A stretch of 43,106 bases of DNA from Paraburkholderia humisilvae (GTDB taxonomy: Bacteria; Pseudomonadota; Gammaproteobacteria; Burkholderiales; Burkholderiaceae): positions 1 to 43,106 of the forward strand of contig NZ_CADIKH010000054.1 of the NCBI RefSeq assembly GCF_902859855.1, read 5' to 3'. Of this stretch, positions 1 to 8,862 are shown one piece after another. Under the pieces are notes generated by a model. That model was not told where the DNA came from. It searched no databases and saw only the letters and a list, made by a program, of their open reading frames with translations. Positions within the stretch are counted from its first letter, which is position 1, and each line of letters begins with the position of its first letter. The translations under genes were made by a program, and so were the position numbers.

Positions 1-117
1 CAGCGAATTTCATAGGGGCCCGCTGCGTCCGTTTTGCAGTAAGGCCGTATATACAGCCGCAGCCGATCCTGGACGTCAAAGCATGCGAAATTGCTTCGCA
101 AACGGGAGGCGTTCATA

Positions 118-201
118 TACATGCACATGATCCGCAAAGGGCAGATGCACGACGACGCAAACAGAACTCCCGCCGCTCAGTTCTATTCGCTGATCATGTA
201 A
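118..201 (+). pseudogene. C-terminal remnant of an IS6-family transposase
   Basis: A short reading frame ending in TAA at 199-201 encodes a peptide with the segment MHMIRKGQM followed by RTPAAQFYSL. This resembles the C-terminal tail of many IS6-family (IS26-like) transposases, where an xHMIRKGQ segment ends the catalytic domain. Upstream of about position 118 the similarity is no longer recognisable, so only the last ~27 codons survive, and the window edge cuts whatever lies further left. It belongs to a different subgroup from the complete transposase at 613-1335, whose equivalent segment reads LMHRIRKGQF. I see this as a third IS6-type insertion scar in the left flank. The match is by eye on a short motif, so confidence is moderate. 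Confidence 0.45.
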
Positions 202-558
202 GTAGTCCTTTTCATTTTAACCTGTCACTCATCCTCCCACCGTTATCGCGACACAACCGTTCACTTTACGTTGTGCGTGCGGAACTTGCCTGGCCTTCAC
301 ACCGCACGGCTGCTGGCAGTGTCGACTCCTTCCTCGTCGCCGAGGTGAATCTTCTTTCGAGAAGTACATTGTCCCCGGAGCTTCACACCCGACGGTTACC
401 CATCGCGCATGTCCAGGTAGGCAACTGTTGACCGTACAACAGGTCACAGCCTCGACCACCGACACATTGGTCATCGAATGTGTGACAAGACAAGAAAGAA
501 CTTTGCCATCCATACTGCTTGCCGATTAACGCTCGGCGGACGGCGACACGTGTCGCAC
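202..558. other. Intergenic stretch without a recognisable gene
   Basis: This 357-base stretch lies between the transposase remnant and the left inverted repeat of the IS6-family element. Overlapping minus-strand open frames of 60-95 codons exist, but they are cysteine-rich, resemble no family I know and are mutually exclusive. No tRNA, CRISPR or clear promoter was seen. It is most likely decayed mobile DNA. Confidence 0.4.
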
Positions 559-1397
559 GGCTCTGGTGCAAATGGCGGAAACAGTCAAGGAAACTAATTT
601 TGACAGGATGACTTATTGAGCAAAGAGGACCGCGTTCCAGACGGTCGGCGTAGCGGTGTCTTTGAGGTCGGGCGTCGCGACATTGAATTGCCCCTTGCGA
701 ATGCGATGCATCAACTCGATGCCTGAAATCGTAGTCGTGGCGCCTCTAAACCGCTTGAAACCCGGCATGACCTTCGTCCGGGACTTGATGTTTCGATGGT
801 CTTGCTCGATCAGGTTATTCAGATACTTCGAGGATCTGACCTCGGTGCCGGCAGGCAGCAAGCCGTCGACCTTCATCTCGCGCACGGCCCGGTGCGAGGC
901 CGCATAGCCATCGAGTGTGATGCTTTTCGGTGGCTGCCCCTGGTGCTTGATGGCCTTGTTGAAAAATGCTTTTGCTGCTGCTACGTCACGTTTTGCGCGC
1001 AGCATGAAGTCTACCGTCTGGCCGGCCCGATCTACCGCACGATAGAGGTAGACCCACTTGCCGCGGATCTTCAGGCAGGTTTCGTCGACACGCCACGACT
1101 GTCCCGTGGGCGAGCTAAAACGATTCCACCGTTTGACGAATTCGGGCGTGTAACGTTGAACCCAACGCATGATCGTCGTGTGCGCGAGTGACAAACCGCG
1201 CTCTGCCATCATCTCGACCAGATCCCGCAGGCTAAGCTTGTAGCGCAAATACCAGCGTACACACAGAATGATGATCTCCCGATCAAAATGCCGTCCACCG
1301 AACAGCCCCTCCAGACCTTTTCGCTTGCTCATCACCGGCTACCAGTTTGATGGCCGGCTACTTTAACCGATTCACCGAAACTATTTGCACCAGAGCC
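559..1397 (-). mobile_element. IS6-family insertion sequence (intact, 839 bp)
   Basis: Perfect 15-bp terminal inverted repeats bound the element: GGCTCTGGTGCAAAT at 559-573 and its reverse complement at 1383-1397. One minus-strand transposase gene fills most of the interior. Length, one-gene organisation and short inverted repeats fit the IS6/IS26 family. The 8-bp flanks (551-558 and 1398-1405) do not match, so there is no target-site duplication. That fits insertion followed by recombination, or IS6-type cointegrate/compound events. A related but decayed copy lies at 7606-8438 in the same orientation. Confidence 0.85.
613..1335 (-). CDS. IS6-family DDE transposase
   Basis: This 240-residue protein is the transposase of the surrounding IS6-family element and should catalyse its replicative cointegrate-forming transposition. 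The visible DDE residues are D84 (in WRVDET), D142 (in ITLDGYAASH) and E177 (in YLNNLIEQDHR). The 34-residue gap between the second D and the E is typical of the family. An N-terminal helix-turn-helix-like segment (residues ~15-60, with the LSLRDLVEMMAERG segment common in IS6 enzymes) precedes the catalytic core. The length is normal and the frame is unbroken, so the enzyme may be functional. The first Met pair gives two equivalent starts. It has no role in the siderophore cluster beyond possible rearrangement of its left flank. Confidence 0.9.
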   Translation of the reverse strand: MMSKRKGLEGLFGGRHFDREIIILCVRWYLRYKLSLRDLVEMMAERGLSLAHTTIMRWVQRYTPEFVKRWNRFSSPTGQSWRVDETCLKIRGKWVYLYRAVDRAGQTVDFMLRAKRDVAAAKAFFNKAIKHQGQPPKSITLDGYAASHRAVREMKVDGLLPAGTEVRSSKYLNNLIEQDHRNIKSRTKVMPGFKRFRGATTTISGIELMHRIRKGQFNVATPDLKDTATPTVWNAVLFAQ

Positions 1398-1837
1398 GAA
1401 CGGCCAACGCGAATAACCAGCAATCCATTTGCAGAGCCATCCTTAATGTAGTCGCGGCATCATCCGGCAGGGATCGGCCACAGACAGCCTCTCGACGTCG
1501 CAGGCTAGATCGCCGACAATTTCCCGCCGGCCGGACCTGCTGCCCGGCGTCAGATTGGTCGAAACGTGGCTATATAATCAGCACACGACAACGCCTCGGG
1601 GATGGGTATGGCGATATTTGGCGACGACAATTTGACCGCATTCGGCTTGAAACTGAACAGCGTGGTTTCCCCTGCTCAGCCAATACAATCTATAGAGCAT
1701 CTGTTCGGGCGTTCACCTCCATGCGAAGCTAAGGTTAAGCTAACAACAAACGACTAAATACCGCACACGTGTTGTCACCGGTTGGCGGGGTGCGAACGCA
1801 GGCTCGTTCTGGTTCAATAGTTGAGGGTTGGAAATCT
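1398..1837. other. Leader region upstream of the multicopper oxidase
   Basis: Between the right inverted repeat of the IS and the likely oxidase start I see no convincing gene. The plus-strand open frame at 1385-1732 is arginine/serine-rich, overlaps the IS end and resembles nothing known. The stretch is less GC-rich than the synthetase genes and could hold the oxidase promoter, but I cannot assign -35/-10 boxes with confidence. Confidence 0.35.
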
Positions 1838-3355
1838 GTGTACAGGAATTTACTGAACCGGCAGCGCCGGAATTTTCTTGCGCTCCTTGGGCGCACAGGC
1901 AAAGCTGCGCTGCTTCCCGGCGTCTTGCGAGCTACCGCTGAAGTTGTGACAGGAAGCGCAATATTGAGTGCATCTGTCCAGGCGCAAACGCGGCTTGGGG
2001 ACGCACTGCTTGAGCCACCGCAGACACGCAGCAAGAATGGTACGCTTGAGACGACGCTCACTGCTGCCACAGGTGAAGTGCAGCTTGGTTCGTTCTCTTT
2101 TCCAGGGCGACTGTACAACGGTGAATACATCCCACCGGTATTGCGCGTCAGACTGGGTGACGTGATGAAAATCAGATTTAACAATCACCTTCCAGACGAG
2201 CCAAGCAATCTTCATTTTCACGGGATGAGCGTGTCGCCGCGTGGCCATAGCGACAACGTGTTCATTCATGTTCCGCCCGGCGGCACCTTTGATTATCTGG
2301 TGAGTATTCCGGCGCATGACCGGCAGGGGCCGGGGATGTTCTGGTACCACCCGCACGCGCACGGCGTGGTGACGCCCCAGATACTCGGTGGTATGTCTGG
2401 CGGACTTATCGTAGAAGGCATGGAAGAGCGCTTCCCGATTCTGAAAGGAATGCCCGAGCGCCTCCTTCTCATCAAGCATGTGGAACACGCAGGACGCGAG
2501 GTCGTTTCGATCAATGGCCAGATCAATCCCGTGGTTTCGACCAGGCCCGGGGAGCTTCAATTCTGGCGCATAGCGCACATTGGCGCCACGCTGTTCATGA
2601 AATTTGCTCTTGAGGGCCTGCCGTTTTATGTTGTTGCCACCGACGGTCACGTTCTGTCGAAACCACGGCGAACCACTGAGTTCTTCATGGGTCCGGGCCA
2701 GCGATACGACATTGTCTTCATCGGCCCGCCAGCGGGCGAGTACGCGATGCGCACAATATCCTTCCAGAACGAAGCATGGCTACCACCGGAGCCCGTTCAG
2801 CAGATCGCGACGGTCGTGTCTTCCGGTCCCGCGATGCCGACTTCACCGATTGAAGACCACGTGCTAAATCAGAAGGTCCGCGGACCCAGATGGCTTGAAG
2901 ACGTGCGCAGCGCGACGATCGCGCGTCGCCGGACGCTCGACTATTCGCGCACGCCCGACCGGAGCATGTTTATGATCGATGGTCGCACGATGGACGAGAG
3001 CCGCGTCGACCAGACTGTACGACTAGGTGACACCGAAGAGTGGACCATCGTCAACACGGACGAGCAGTACCACAGTTTTCATATTCACCAGACCGCCTTT
3101 CTCGTGACGGAAGTGAATGGCGTAGCGCAGCGCAGGGACAGCTTGCACGACACTTATTCCATTCCGCCGGCGACCGATCTTGGATCGAGTTCGCTCAAGG
3201 TGGTGATCCCGTTTACTGACCCGGTGATAGCCGGCCGTTTCGTGTACCACTGCCATGCGGTCGATCACGAGGACAGGGGCATGATGGGGATTGTCGAGGT
3301 GGTGGGCCCGTCTGGCGTAGTTACTCCAGATGAGCCCGGGATGTCTGGCATGTGA
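1838..3355 (+). CDS. Tat-exported multicopper oxidase
   Basis: A laccase/CueO-like multicopper oxidase that couples oxidation of a substrate (phenolics, metal ions or similar) to reduction of O2 to water, probably in the periplasm. All copper-ligand motifs are visible in order: LHFHG (~2210), WYHPHAHG (~2343), HSFHIHQ (~3071) and HCHAVDH followed by GMM (~3247). The last is the type-1/trinuclear site, and the Met is a likely axial ligand. The N-terminus holds a twin-arginine motif (RRNFLALLG) and a hydrophobic stretch ending near VQAQ, so Tat export is likely. I prefer the GTG at 1838: GAGGG stands 10 bases upstream and the Tat motif is then suitably close to the start. The frame is open from an ATG at 1769. 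It sits between two IS6 copies next to a chrA relic, suggesting a metal-stress cargo segment. Substrate unknown. Confidence 0.85.
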   Translation: MYRNLLNRQRRNFLALLGRTGKAALLPGVLRATAEVVTGSAILSASVQAQTRLGDALLEPPQTRSKNGTLETTLTAATGEVQLGSFSFPGRLYNGEYIPPVLRVRLGDVMKIRFNNHLPDEPSNLHFHGMSVSPRGHSDNVFIHVPPGGTFDYLVSIPAHDRQGPGMFWYHPHAHGVVTPQILGGMSGGLIVEGMEERFPILKGMPERLLLIKHVEHAGREVVSINGQINPVVSTRPGELQFWRIAHIGATLFMKFALEGLPFYVVATDGHVLSKPRRTTEFFMGPGQRYDIVFIGPPAGEYAMRTISFQNEAWLPPEPVQQIATVVSSGPAMPTSPIEDHVLNQKVRGPRWLEDVRSATIARRRTLDYSRTPDRSMFMIDGRTMDESRVDQTVRLGDTEEWTIVNTDEQYHSFHIHQTAFLVTEVNGVAQRRDSLHDTYSIPPATDLGSSSLKVVIPFTDPVIAGRFVYHCHAVDHEDRGMMGIVEVVGPSGVVTPDEPGMSGM

Positions 3356-3537
3356 CGATCCCCGCCTCAACGCAGGAAGACCTCAGCGATTTCCGCAAGT
3401 GCGCAAAGTGTGACGATGGCGAGAGGCGGGTTTCCACCGCGTCAGCAGCAAGAATGCAGCGTGTGTCCTATCTGGGTCGGTTTCGCCGCAAGAGCAACGT
3501 TTGGTGTAAAGCCTGGTCGACCGACCAGGCTCCCGCG

Positions 3538-4736
3538 CCGACAACTGAATCAATGCTTCACCCAGCCCCGCGAGTGCACACAGAAGCACGATCGCCAAAG
3601 GCGGCACGCGCCATCGGGTGAGCAGAAAAAACCGGCTGCCGCGATGCCGAAATCGGCCGGCGAAAGCACGGCACTCGTCCACAGCGGATTGTAGAGCGCA
3701 GCGCCTAGCAGTCCGACGACAGCCGCGTCGACACCCATGCAGTGCGGCGCCCATCGAACGGCGCTGCCGCAGCGATTGCCAGTGAGGTAGCGCCCCCAAT
3801 AAGCAACAGCAAGCCCGGAAGAAAGATAGCCACAAGCGCCAGCGCCGCGCCGGCGAGTCCCTTTGGGGCGGACTGCATCATCCAGCCCAGATAGGCCGCC
3901 AGCGAAAAAAGCGGTCCTGGCACCGCCTGCGCGGCCCCATAACCCGCAAAAAAATCGCCCGGAGCATCCATCCGGGTGCGACCGTTTGCGGCTGCAGCAG
4001 CGGAAGCACGACGTGGCCGCCGCCGAACACCAGTGGAACACCAGTGCGCCAGACCGATAGAAGGCGTCGAACACGGCATAGGCTTGTCCGCCCAAAGGGC
4101 ACATGAAGGGCGAGCCCACTAGCAACAGGAAAAACACCACCAGCGCCGCCCAGCCGACCGGGTGGGGGATCGCCCATCCGGACTGGAGCCGCGCCGCGTC
4201 GGGACGCGGCAGAGCATCAGGCCCAATACCGCACCCAGTGCGATCACTATCAGCTGTGCATAGCCGGTGGTAAGCACACAGGTGATCACGAGTGCGGTCA
4301 GGCCGATGCCGGCGCGCGTCTTGTCCGGACAGAGTTTCCGGGCCATATCCCAGACCGCCTGGGCAACTACCACCACCGCCACGAGTTTCAGTCCGTGCGT
4401 CAACCCCCGACCCACCGGTCCGTGCAGATCGGGCGTGAGGTACGCGAAGGCGATCAGCAGCAGCGCCGATGGCAGGGTGAACGCTAACCATGCCGCCAGC
4501 GCGCCGAACCCGCCGGCTTGCATCAGTCCCAGCGAAAAACCGACCTTGCTGCTCGCGGGGCCGGGCAGAAACTGGCAGAGCGCGACGAGATCGCTGTATG
4601 CCTCATCATCGAGCCATCGACGTCGCTCGACGAATTCACGCCGGAAGTAGCCCAGATGTGCGATCGGGCCACCGAACGAGGTAAGGCCCAGCTTCAGAAA
4701 CGCGATGAAGACCTCGGCTACGCTCCTTGCGTCAGC
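3538..4736 (-). pseudogene. chrA: chrA-type chromate transporter, multiply frameshifted
   Basis: Minus-strand translation gives ChrA (CHR family chromate/sulfate antiporter) pieces spread over several frames. The N-terminal half is intact: VAEVFIAFLKLGLTSFGGP, FVERRRWLD and LCQFLPGPASSKVGFSLG are hallmark CHR motifs (4736 to about 4190). The match then jumps frame to a WAALVVFFLLLVGSP segment (~4150-4080). It jumps again to a VPLVFGGGHVVLPLL segment (~4060-4000), and again to FFAGYGAAQAVPGPLFSL plus LPGLLLLIGG (~3960-3800). It then passes to AAVVGLLGAALYNPLWTSA (~3720-3660) and finally to PPLAIVLLCALAGLGEALI (~3600-3540). At least four frame changes separate them, so no functional transporter is made. 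Residual membrane segments are obvious in each piece. The N-terminus abuts an IS110 fragment in place of a normal start. The identification is strong and the decay is evident. Confidence 0.8.
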
Positions 4737-4840
4737 CCGACGCGCAGGTTGATACGGAATTTCCACACCAGCTCCTTGATGACGGCGTGAACCTGCAGCA
4801 CGTTTTTGGCCAGGTCCAGTCCAACAGTCGCTATGTTCAT
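4737..4840 (-). pseudogene. 5' stub of an IS110-family transposase
   Basis: Starting at the minus-strand ATG at 4838-4840, preceded by a strong AAGGAGG ribosome site, the peptide opens MNIATVGLDLAKNVLQVHAV. This is the characteristic N-terminus of IS110-family (DEDD) transposases, with the first catalytic Asp in GLDLAKN. Recognisable similarity lasts about 20-25 codons, after which the sequence runs into the chrA pseudogene. The rest of the IS110 element is missing. The stub marks a past insertion or deletion that removed the 5' end of chrA. Confidence 0.7.
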
Positions 4841-4963
4841 GATGAACGCCTCCTTTGCCGTGGATATCACGGCTTGTCCCACTTTGACACAATCTCTTGC
4901 CACTTAGCGGGAGTCGTCCATCACATCAGAGCTGGAGAAAGGCGCAGGACTTTTTGCCGTATC

Positions 4964-7471
4964 CTACCTGCCTGTTCGAGGCCCACTCAGCGTCGTTTGC
5001 TTCACGCCGGGCGCCTCGTGAATCGCCTGCTCGGTGAATGGGAACCTCGCCCACGCCTTCTTCGAATAACTGAGCGTCGCGTCCGAGAAGTGCGGCGAAG
5101 CGGGATCGTCCGATTCCGAATACGACAGTAACGTATCCGCCTCAGGACCGTCCGTCCCGAAGCTAACTACCTGCACATAACTGTTGGCATGCGCGTCAGC
5201 TTCGAGCGGATAGCCCTGCCTTGTAAGCGGATGCTGTGCGCAGGCTACCGTGAAGTAACCCTCCGGATCGCAGCCGCCGTATAGCGGAATCCTGACGCTA
5301 CCGCGCTGCGTGTAGAGCAGTTCGCCGCGCGTCGAATCGAGCGCGAAGCCATTATTTCGCATATCCACCACGGCCGCACCTAGCGCCTCGCTGATCGCGG
5401 GGTTGGCAGTATTCAGGCCGGCGGGCGTAGTGAGTGGTCGGGCCGGATCGAACGGTACCGTGTAGAGCTGCGCTGCCGGTATGTCCTGCGCGTGGCGCCA
5501 GAACTGGCCCCACAGGTTCGCTCCGCGTGACCCGATGTTCGCAACACCGTCCCATGTCCGCAGCACGTTGCACGCTTCGCCCAGATCGACGCTCTGCGTG
5601 GCCTGCGCGCTTGTTCCTGGCGCGCACAGCCCATCAAGCAACGGTTGCCGGAAGAGCTGCTCGGACATTGACGTACTGGAGAGCACTGTCCGCTCCAGTG
5701 CATCGCGCGTGATGCCGCCGGGTTGCGCCATCAATTGCGCCGCGAGCGCGTGACCGAGCCGCGTGCGCAGCGATTGGGGCTCACTTGTCTGCCCCGTGAT
5801 CTGTGCAAAACCCGTGAGCGGCGCCTGTGGATTCGTGAGCCAGTAACTGCCGTTGAAATTCCCTACGTAATCGTGCCGCAGCAGGCTCGGCATCGCTGCG
5901 ACGGGCAGCGTATCGCCAAGTGAGCCGTTACCCGGCCACATACATGCGGAACGTGAGCCGTCGAGCACCGGTACTCCTGGCATGCGCACATCAAGCGCAT
6001 GGCCCATCGGCGTTGTGCAGGCTGCAGCGAGCGTGTCCGGCACGTCCGGCATTGCGCCGATATCGGCGAACCAGACCCGCGGATCGTTGCGACCAATCGC
6101 AAACGTGTTGACCCACGGCATCGCCACGAGACGCTTCTGGATCGCGATGAAGTCATCGAGCGAGCGGGCCTGGCCCCACGCGAGGAAATTCTCGAACGCC
6201 CGTGTGTTGTCCGCGTTCACGTCGCGCAGCGCAAACGCATGCATCGCGCTCCAGCCGAGTGCGGGCGACATCGACGACAGATCCACGATCGGCCCGAAAC
6301 GCGAGCGATACAGAACACGCGTGACCGGCTCGAGTTCACCGGTCGCAGGATCGCGCACCTGCACGGTAACCGGCACTGCGTCCAGCGTTTCCTCGCGGCC
6401 ATCATACACGTAGCGGGTTGGTGCTTCGGGCACGAGTTTCAGCTCGAACAGGCCGAAGCGACGCGCGCTCGAGGTCGTGTGCGTCCACGCGATGTCGCGA
6501 TTGAAACCAAGCATGATCACAGGTGAGGCAAGGAACGACGCACCGGCAACGTCGATCTGGCCGGGAATCGTCAATTGCGCCTGATAGAGGCGGTCCGGGC
6601 CCCGCCAGAACCAGTGCGGGTTGCCGAACAGCAGGCTGTGACCGTCGTGGGTCGAGGCTCCGCCGAACGCGAACGCATTGCTGCCGATGCCGGCATGGCC
6701 ACCGACTGCGAGCCGCGCGACATCACCTTGCGATTCATCCCCCGACCTCACGGCGACCAGATTGCCGGCCGCTGTGCCGTGTACATTGGCATCGCTCCAT
6801 AGTCGGGGCGGCAGCATACCCGTGGTAACCGTTGGCGCCGCGACAGGTGGCCGCGCATGCACCATCCCTTCGATGAAGTGCATCGCCCCGCCCGCAAGGT
6901 TGGCGGAGATGAGCCGCCGGTAAAGATCGTCGGCCGATACTGGTTTCACCCACGGCTTGCCCGCGCATTCCGTGTGTGCGCCAGGAAAGCGCCCGCGATT
7001 CAGGTCGTCGATATAGCGGTTGTAGCCATCGGCAAACCCCGTGACGAGATTCCGCAATTGCGCCGATTGGGTCGCGCGAAAGCGCGCCACTGCGGCATCG
7101 TCGACGGTGAAGTGGATGAAGAAATCGAGATCCAGATTGCGTGGCCGTCCGAACGTCGCCGCTGACATCGGTCGCGCGTCGGCACCGAAGTAGGCGGAGC
7201 GCTCGCCGCGCCATGTAGTAAACCCGTCGGCAAGCGTGCAGAGGTCGTCCTGAGCCTGTGCATAGCCATAGCCGTAGCCAAGACTGCCCCAGTCACCGGC
7301 CTTAATATGCGGGATGCCATCCTGGGTCCGGCGAATGTCTGCACGATAGGCGGTAACCTGTGCGGTTGAGGCTACGTCAATGGACGACCCGCTGCATGCG
7401 TTCAGCGCGGTTGGGACGGCAACGATGATGAACAGCGAAACCGCGGATACCACACGAAACGAATAAGCCAT
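4964..7471 (-). CDS. Penicillin-acylase family (PvdQ-like) Ntn-hydrolase lipoprotein
   Basis: An 835-residue precursor of an N-terminal-nucleophile amidase in the penicillin acylase / acyl-homoserine-lactone acylase family. These enzymes cleave amide-linked acyl groups after autoproteolysis into alpha and beta chains. The N-terminus is a signal sequence with a lipobox-like TALNAC (Cys26), suggesting a periplasm-facing lipoprotein. The alpha-chain motif YGYAQAQDDL (~67-76) is typical. The beta chain should begin at Ser264 in GIGSNAFAFGG, followed by the conserved GNPHW segment (~283-287). The length is normal and the frame unbroken. Neighbours are mobile relics on both sides. PvdQ of Pseudomonas removes the fatty acid from pyoverdine precursor, so proximity to a lipopeptide-siderophore cluster is suggestive. 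The gene is divergent from the cluster and separated from it by an IS, so a link is speculative. Substrate could equally be AHLs or beta-lactams. Confidence 0.85.
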   Translation of the reverse strand: MAYSFRVVSAVSLFIIVAVPTALNACSGSSIDVASTAQVTAYRADIRRTQDGIPHIKAGDWGSLGYGYGYAQAQDDLCTLADGFTTWRGERSAYFGADARPMSAATFGRPRNLDLDFFIHFTVDDAAVARFRATQSAQLRNLVTGFADGYNRYIDDLNRGRFPGAHTECAGKPWVKPVSADDLYRRLISANLAGGAMHFIEGMVHARPPVAAPTVTTGMLPPRLWSDANVHGTAAGNLVAVRSGDESQGDVARLAVGGHAGIGSNAFAFGGASTHDGHSLLFGNPHWFWRGPDRLYQAQLTIPGQIDVAGASFLASPVIMLGFNRDIAWTHTTSSARRFGLFELKLVPEAPTRYVYDGREETLDAVPVTVQVRDPATGELEPVTRVLYRSRFGPIVDLSSMSPALGWSAMHAFALRDVNADNTRAFENFLAWGQARSLDDFIAIQKRLVAMPWVNTFAIGRNDPRVWFADIGAMPDVPDTLAAACTTPMGHALDVRMPGVPVLDGSRSACMWPGNGSLGDTLPVAAMPSLLRHDYVGNFNGSYWLTNPQAPLTGFAQITGQTSEPQSLRTRLGHALAAQLMAQPGGITRDALERTVLSSTSMSEQLFRQPLLDGLCAPGTSAQATQSVDLGEACNVLRTWDGVANIGSRGANLWGQFWRHAQDIPAAQLYTVPFDPARPLTTPAGLNTANPAISEALGAAVVDMRNNGFALDSTRGELLYTQRGSVRIPLYGGCDPEGYFTVACAQHPLTRQGYPLEADAHANSYVQVVSFGTDGPEADTLLSYSESDDPASPHFSDATLSYSKKAWARFPFTEQAIHEAPGVKQTTLSGPRTGR

Positions 7472-7605
7472 CGCATTTTCTCAATAAAGAGGTTCAAAGC
7501 TGCAGCATGTGTTAAGCGTCGAAATAGAGGCGTAACGATGATGGGATCACATTTCTGCTGCCGGCCCCTCATAAGACTAATAGCTTGACATACTGATCAA
7601 AAAAG

Positions 7606-8438
7606 GGTTCTGGTGCAAATCGCCGGACGGGGCGATCTTATGTTTTATAGATAGGATGTCTTATTGAGAAGAGAGGACGACATTCCAGACAGCGGGCGCG
7701 CCGTATCCTTGAGTCGCAAGCTGGCAAGACGAACTTGTCCTTTGCGAATGCGCTCGATCCCTGAAATCGCGCTCGCAGCGTTCCCGAAAAGTTTGAACCC
7801 GAGCATGACGTTCGTTCTGGACTTGACGTTACGATGATCCTGTTCGATCAGGTTATTCAAATACTTCGAGGATCGTATCGCGGTATCCTCCGGCAGCAGG
7901 CCGTCGACTTTCATTTCGCGCACCCCGCGGTGCGAGGCTGCGTCACCATCGAGCGTGATCGTCTCCGGCGGTTGGCCTTGATGTTTGATGGCCTTGCTGA
8001 AGAAGGCTTTGGCCGCCTTCACGTCGCGCTGCGCGCGCAGCATGAAGTCCACCGTCTGCCCAGAGCCCGATCAACCGCCCTGTAGAGATACGCCCACTTG
8101 CCACGAATCTTCAGGTAGGTCTCGTCGACACGCCACGACTGTCCCGTAGGTGTGCCAAAACGATTCCAGCGCTTGATGAATTCCGGCGCATGGCGTTGCT
8201 ACCCTGCGCAGGATCGTCGTGTGTGCGAGTGACAATCCGCGTTCAGCCATCATCTCGACAAGCTCTCGCAGACTGAGTTTGTAGCGCAGGTACCAGCGGA
8301 CACGCAGAATGATGATCTCGGCATCAAAGTATGGTCCATCAAACAACTCGTCAAGACTCTTCAGCTTACTCATCGACGACCATCAGTTCGTTCAGTCAAC
8401 ACCTTAACTGTTTTCACGTCGCAATTTGCACCAGAGCT
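7606..8438 (-). mobile_element. Decayed IS6-family element
   Basis: Imperfect terminal repeats bound this element: GGTTCTGGTGCAAAT at 7606-7620 and ATTTGCACCAGAGCT at 8424-8438, with mismatches at positions 1 and 3. They closely match the ends of the intact element at 559-1397, and the orientation is the same. The two elements therefore frame 1398-7605 like a pseudo-compound transposon. Just outside the outer ends, CGCAC precedes the repeat at 554-558 and its complement GTGCG follows at 8439-8443, which extends the outer inverted similarity to about 20 bp. Confidence 0.75.
7645..8373 (-). pseudogene. Frameshifted IS6-family transposase
   Basis: The gene starts MSKLKSLDELFDGPYF at 8373 and follows the intact transposase at 613-1335 closely through LSLAHTTIL. 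The frame is then lost near 8205, where bases appear to be inserted. The middle part, with the first catalytic Asp, is readable only in another frame. A second shift near 8065 restores the C-terminal half from MDFMLRAQRDV to the end, including LDGDAASH and YLNNLIEQDHRNVKSR, which hold the second Asp and the Glu. At least two indels break the gene, so it is inactive. Confidence 0.8.
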
Positions 8439-8442
8439 GTGC

Positions 8443-8862
8443 GTGATAGGTAAACGCGGCAAACGTGCAAGAATCGCGCTGCCGTCGCTGGCCCTTTGTG
8501 CGCTAGACCAGTACCTGATTCAGCGGCGGTTGCCGGTTACCCCGCAACGCTGGGTGCCAGTCTTGGAGAGGACAGCGATGCAGGTATCGTCGGCAGGCGC
8601 CTGTGGCACATCACGCGGGGCTTTTTCGAGCAGGCTGCCCACGTGATCCAGTCCGACCATCCGGCCGTCGCTGAAAAACTACGCCTTCAAGCCGAAACTG
8701 GATGCGCCATAGCCATGCAAGTCACGCCCCTAGCGCGGAGCGGAACTTACCCTGGTGTGCGACAACCTGCGCCACGCGTCGATCGCCACGACTTCGATGT
8801 ACCCGCATGGCGACGATATCGAGCGGGCACGACAAATGAACAACGCATTCACCGCACGGTAA
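8443..8862 (+). pseudogene. C-terminal remnant of a tyrosine recombinase/integrase
   Basis: Read across three frames, this stretch yields the conserved end of a phage-type site-specific integrase. First comes LPSLALCALDQYLIQRRLPV (~8480-8540), then LWHITRGFFEQAAHVI (~8600-8650) and a catalytic-box segment RNWMRHSHASHA (~8690-8735). Next is RGAELTLVCDNLRHASIATT followed by SMYPHGDDIERARQM (~8736-8840), ending at TAA 8860-8862. The HxxR-type box (MRHSHASHA) and the nucleophile Tyr in TTSMY are recognisable, as in tyrosine recombinases. At least two frameshifts and a missing N-terminal half make it non-functional. It sits at the left border of the synthetase cluster, so it may mark an old integration event. 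Confidence 0.7.

Noticed and set aside
229..571. Small minus-strand frames left of the first IS
   Set aside because: Overlapping, Cys-rich, no family match and no convincing ribosome site.
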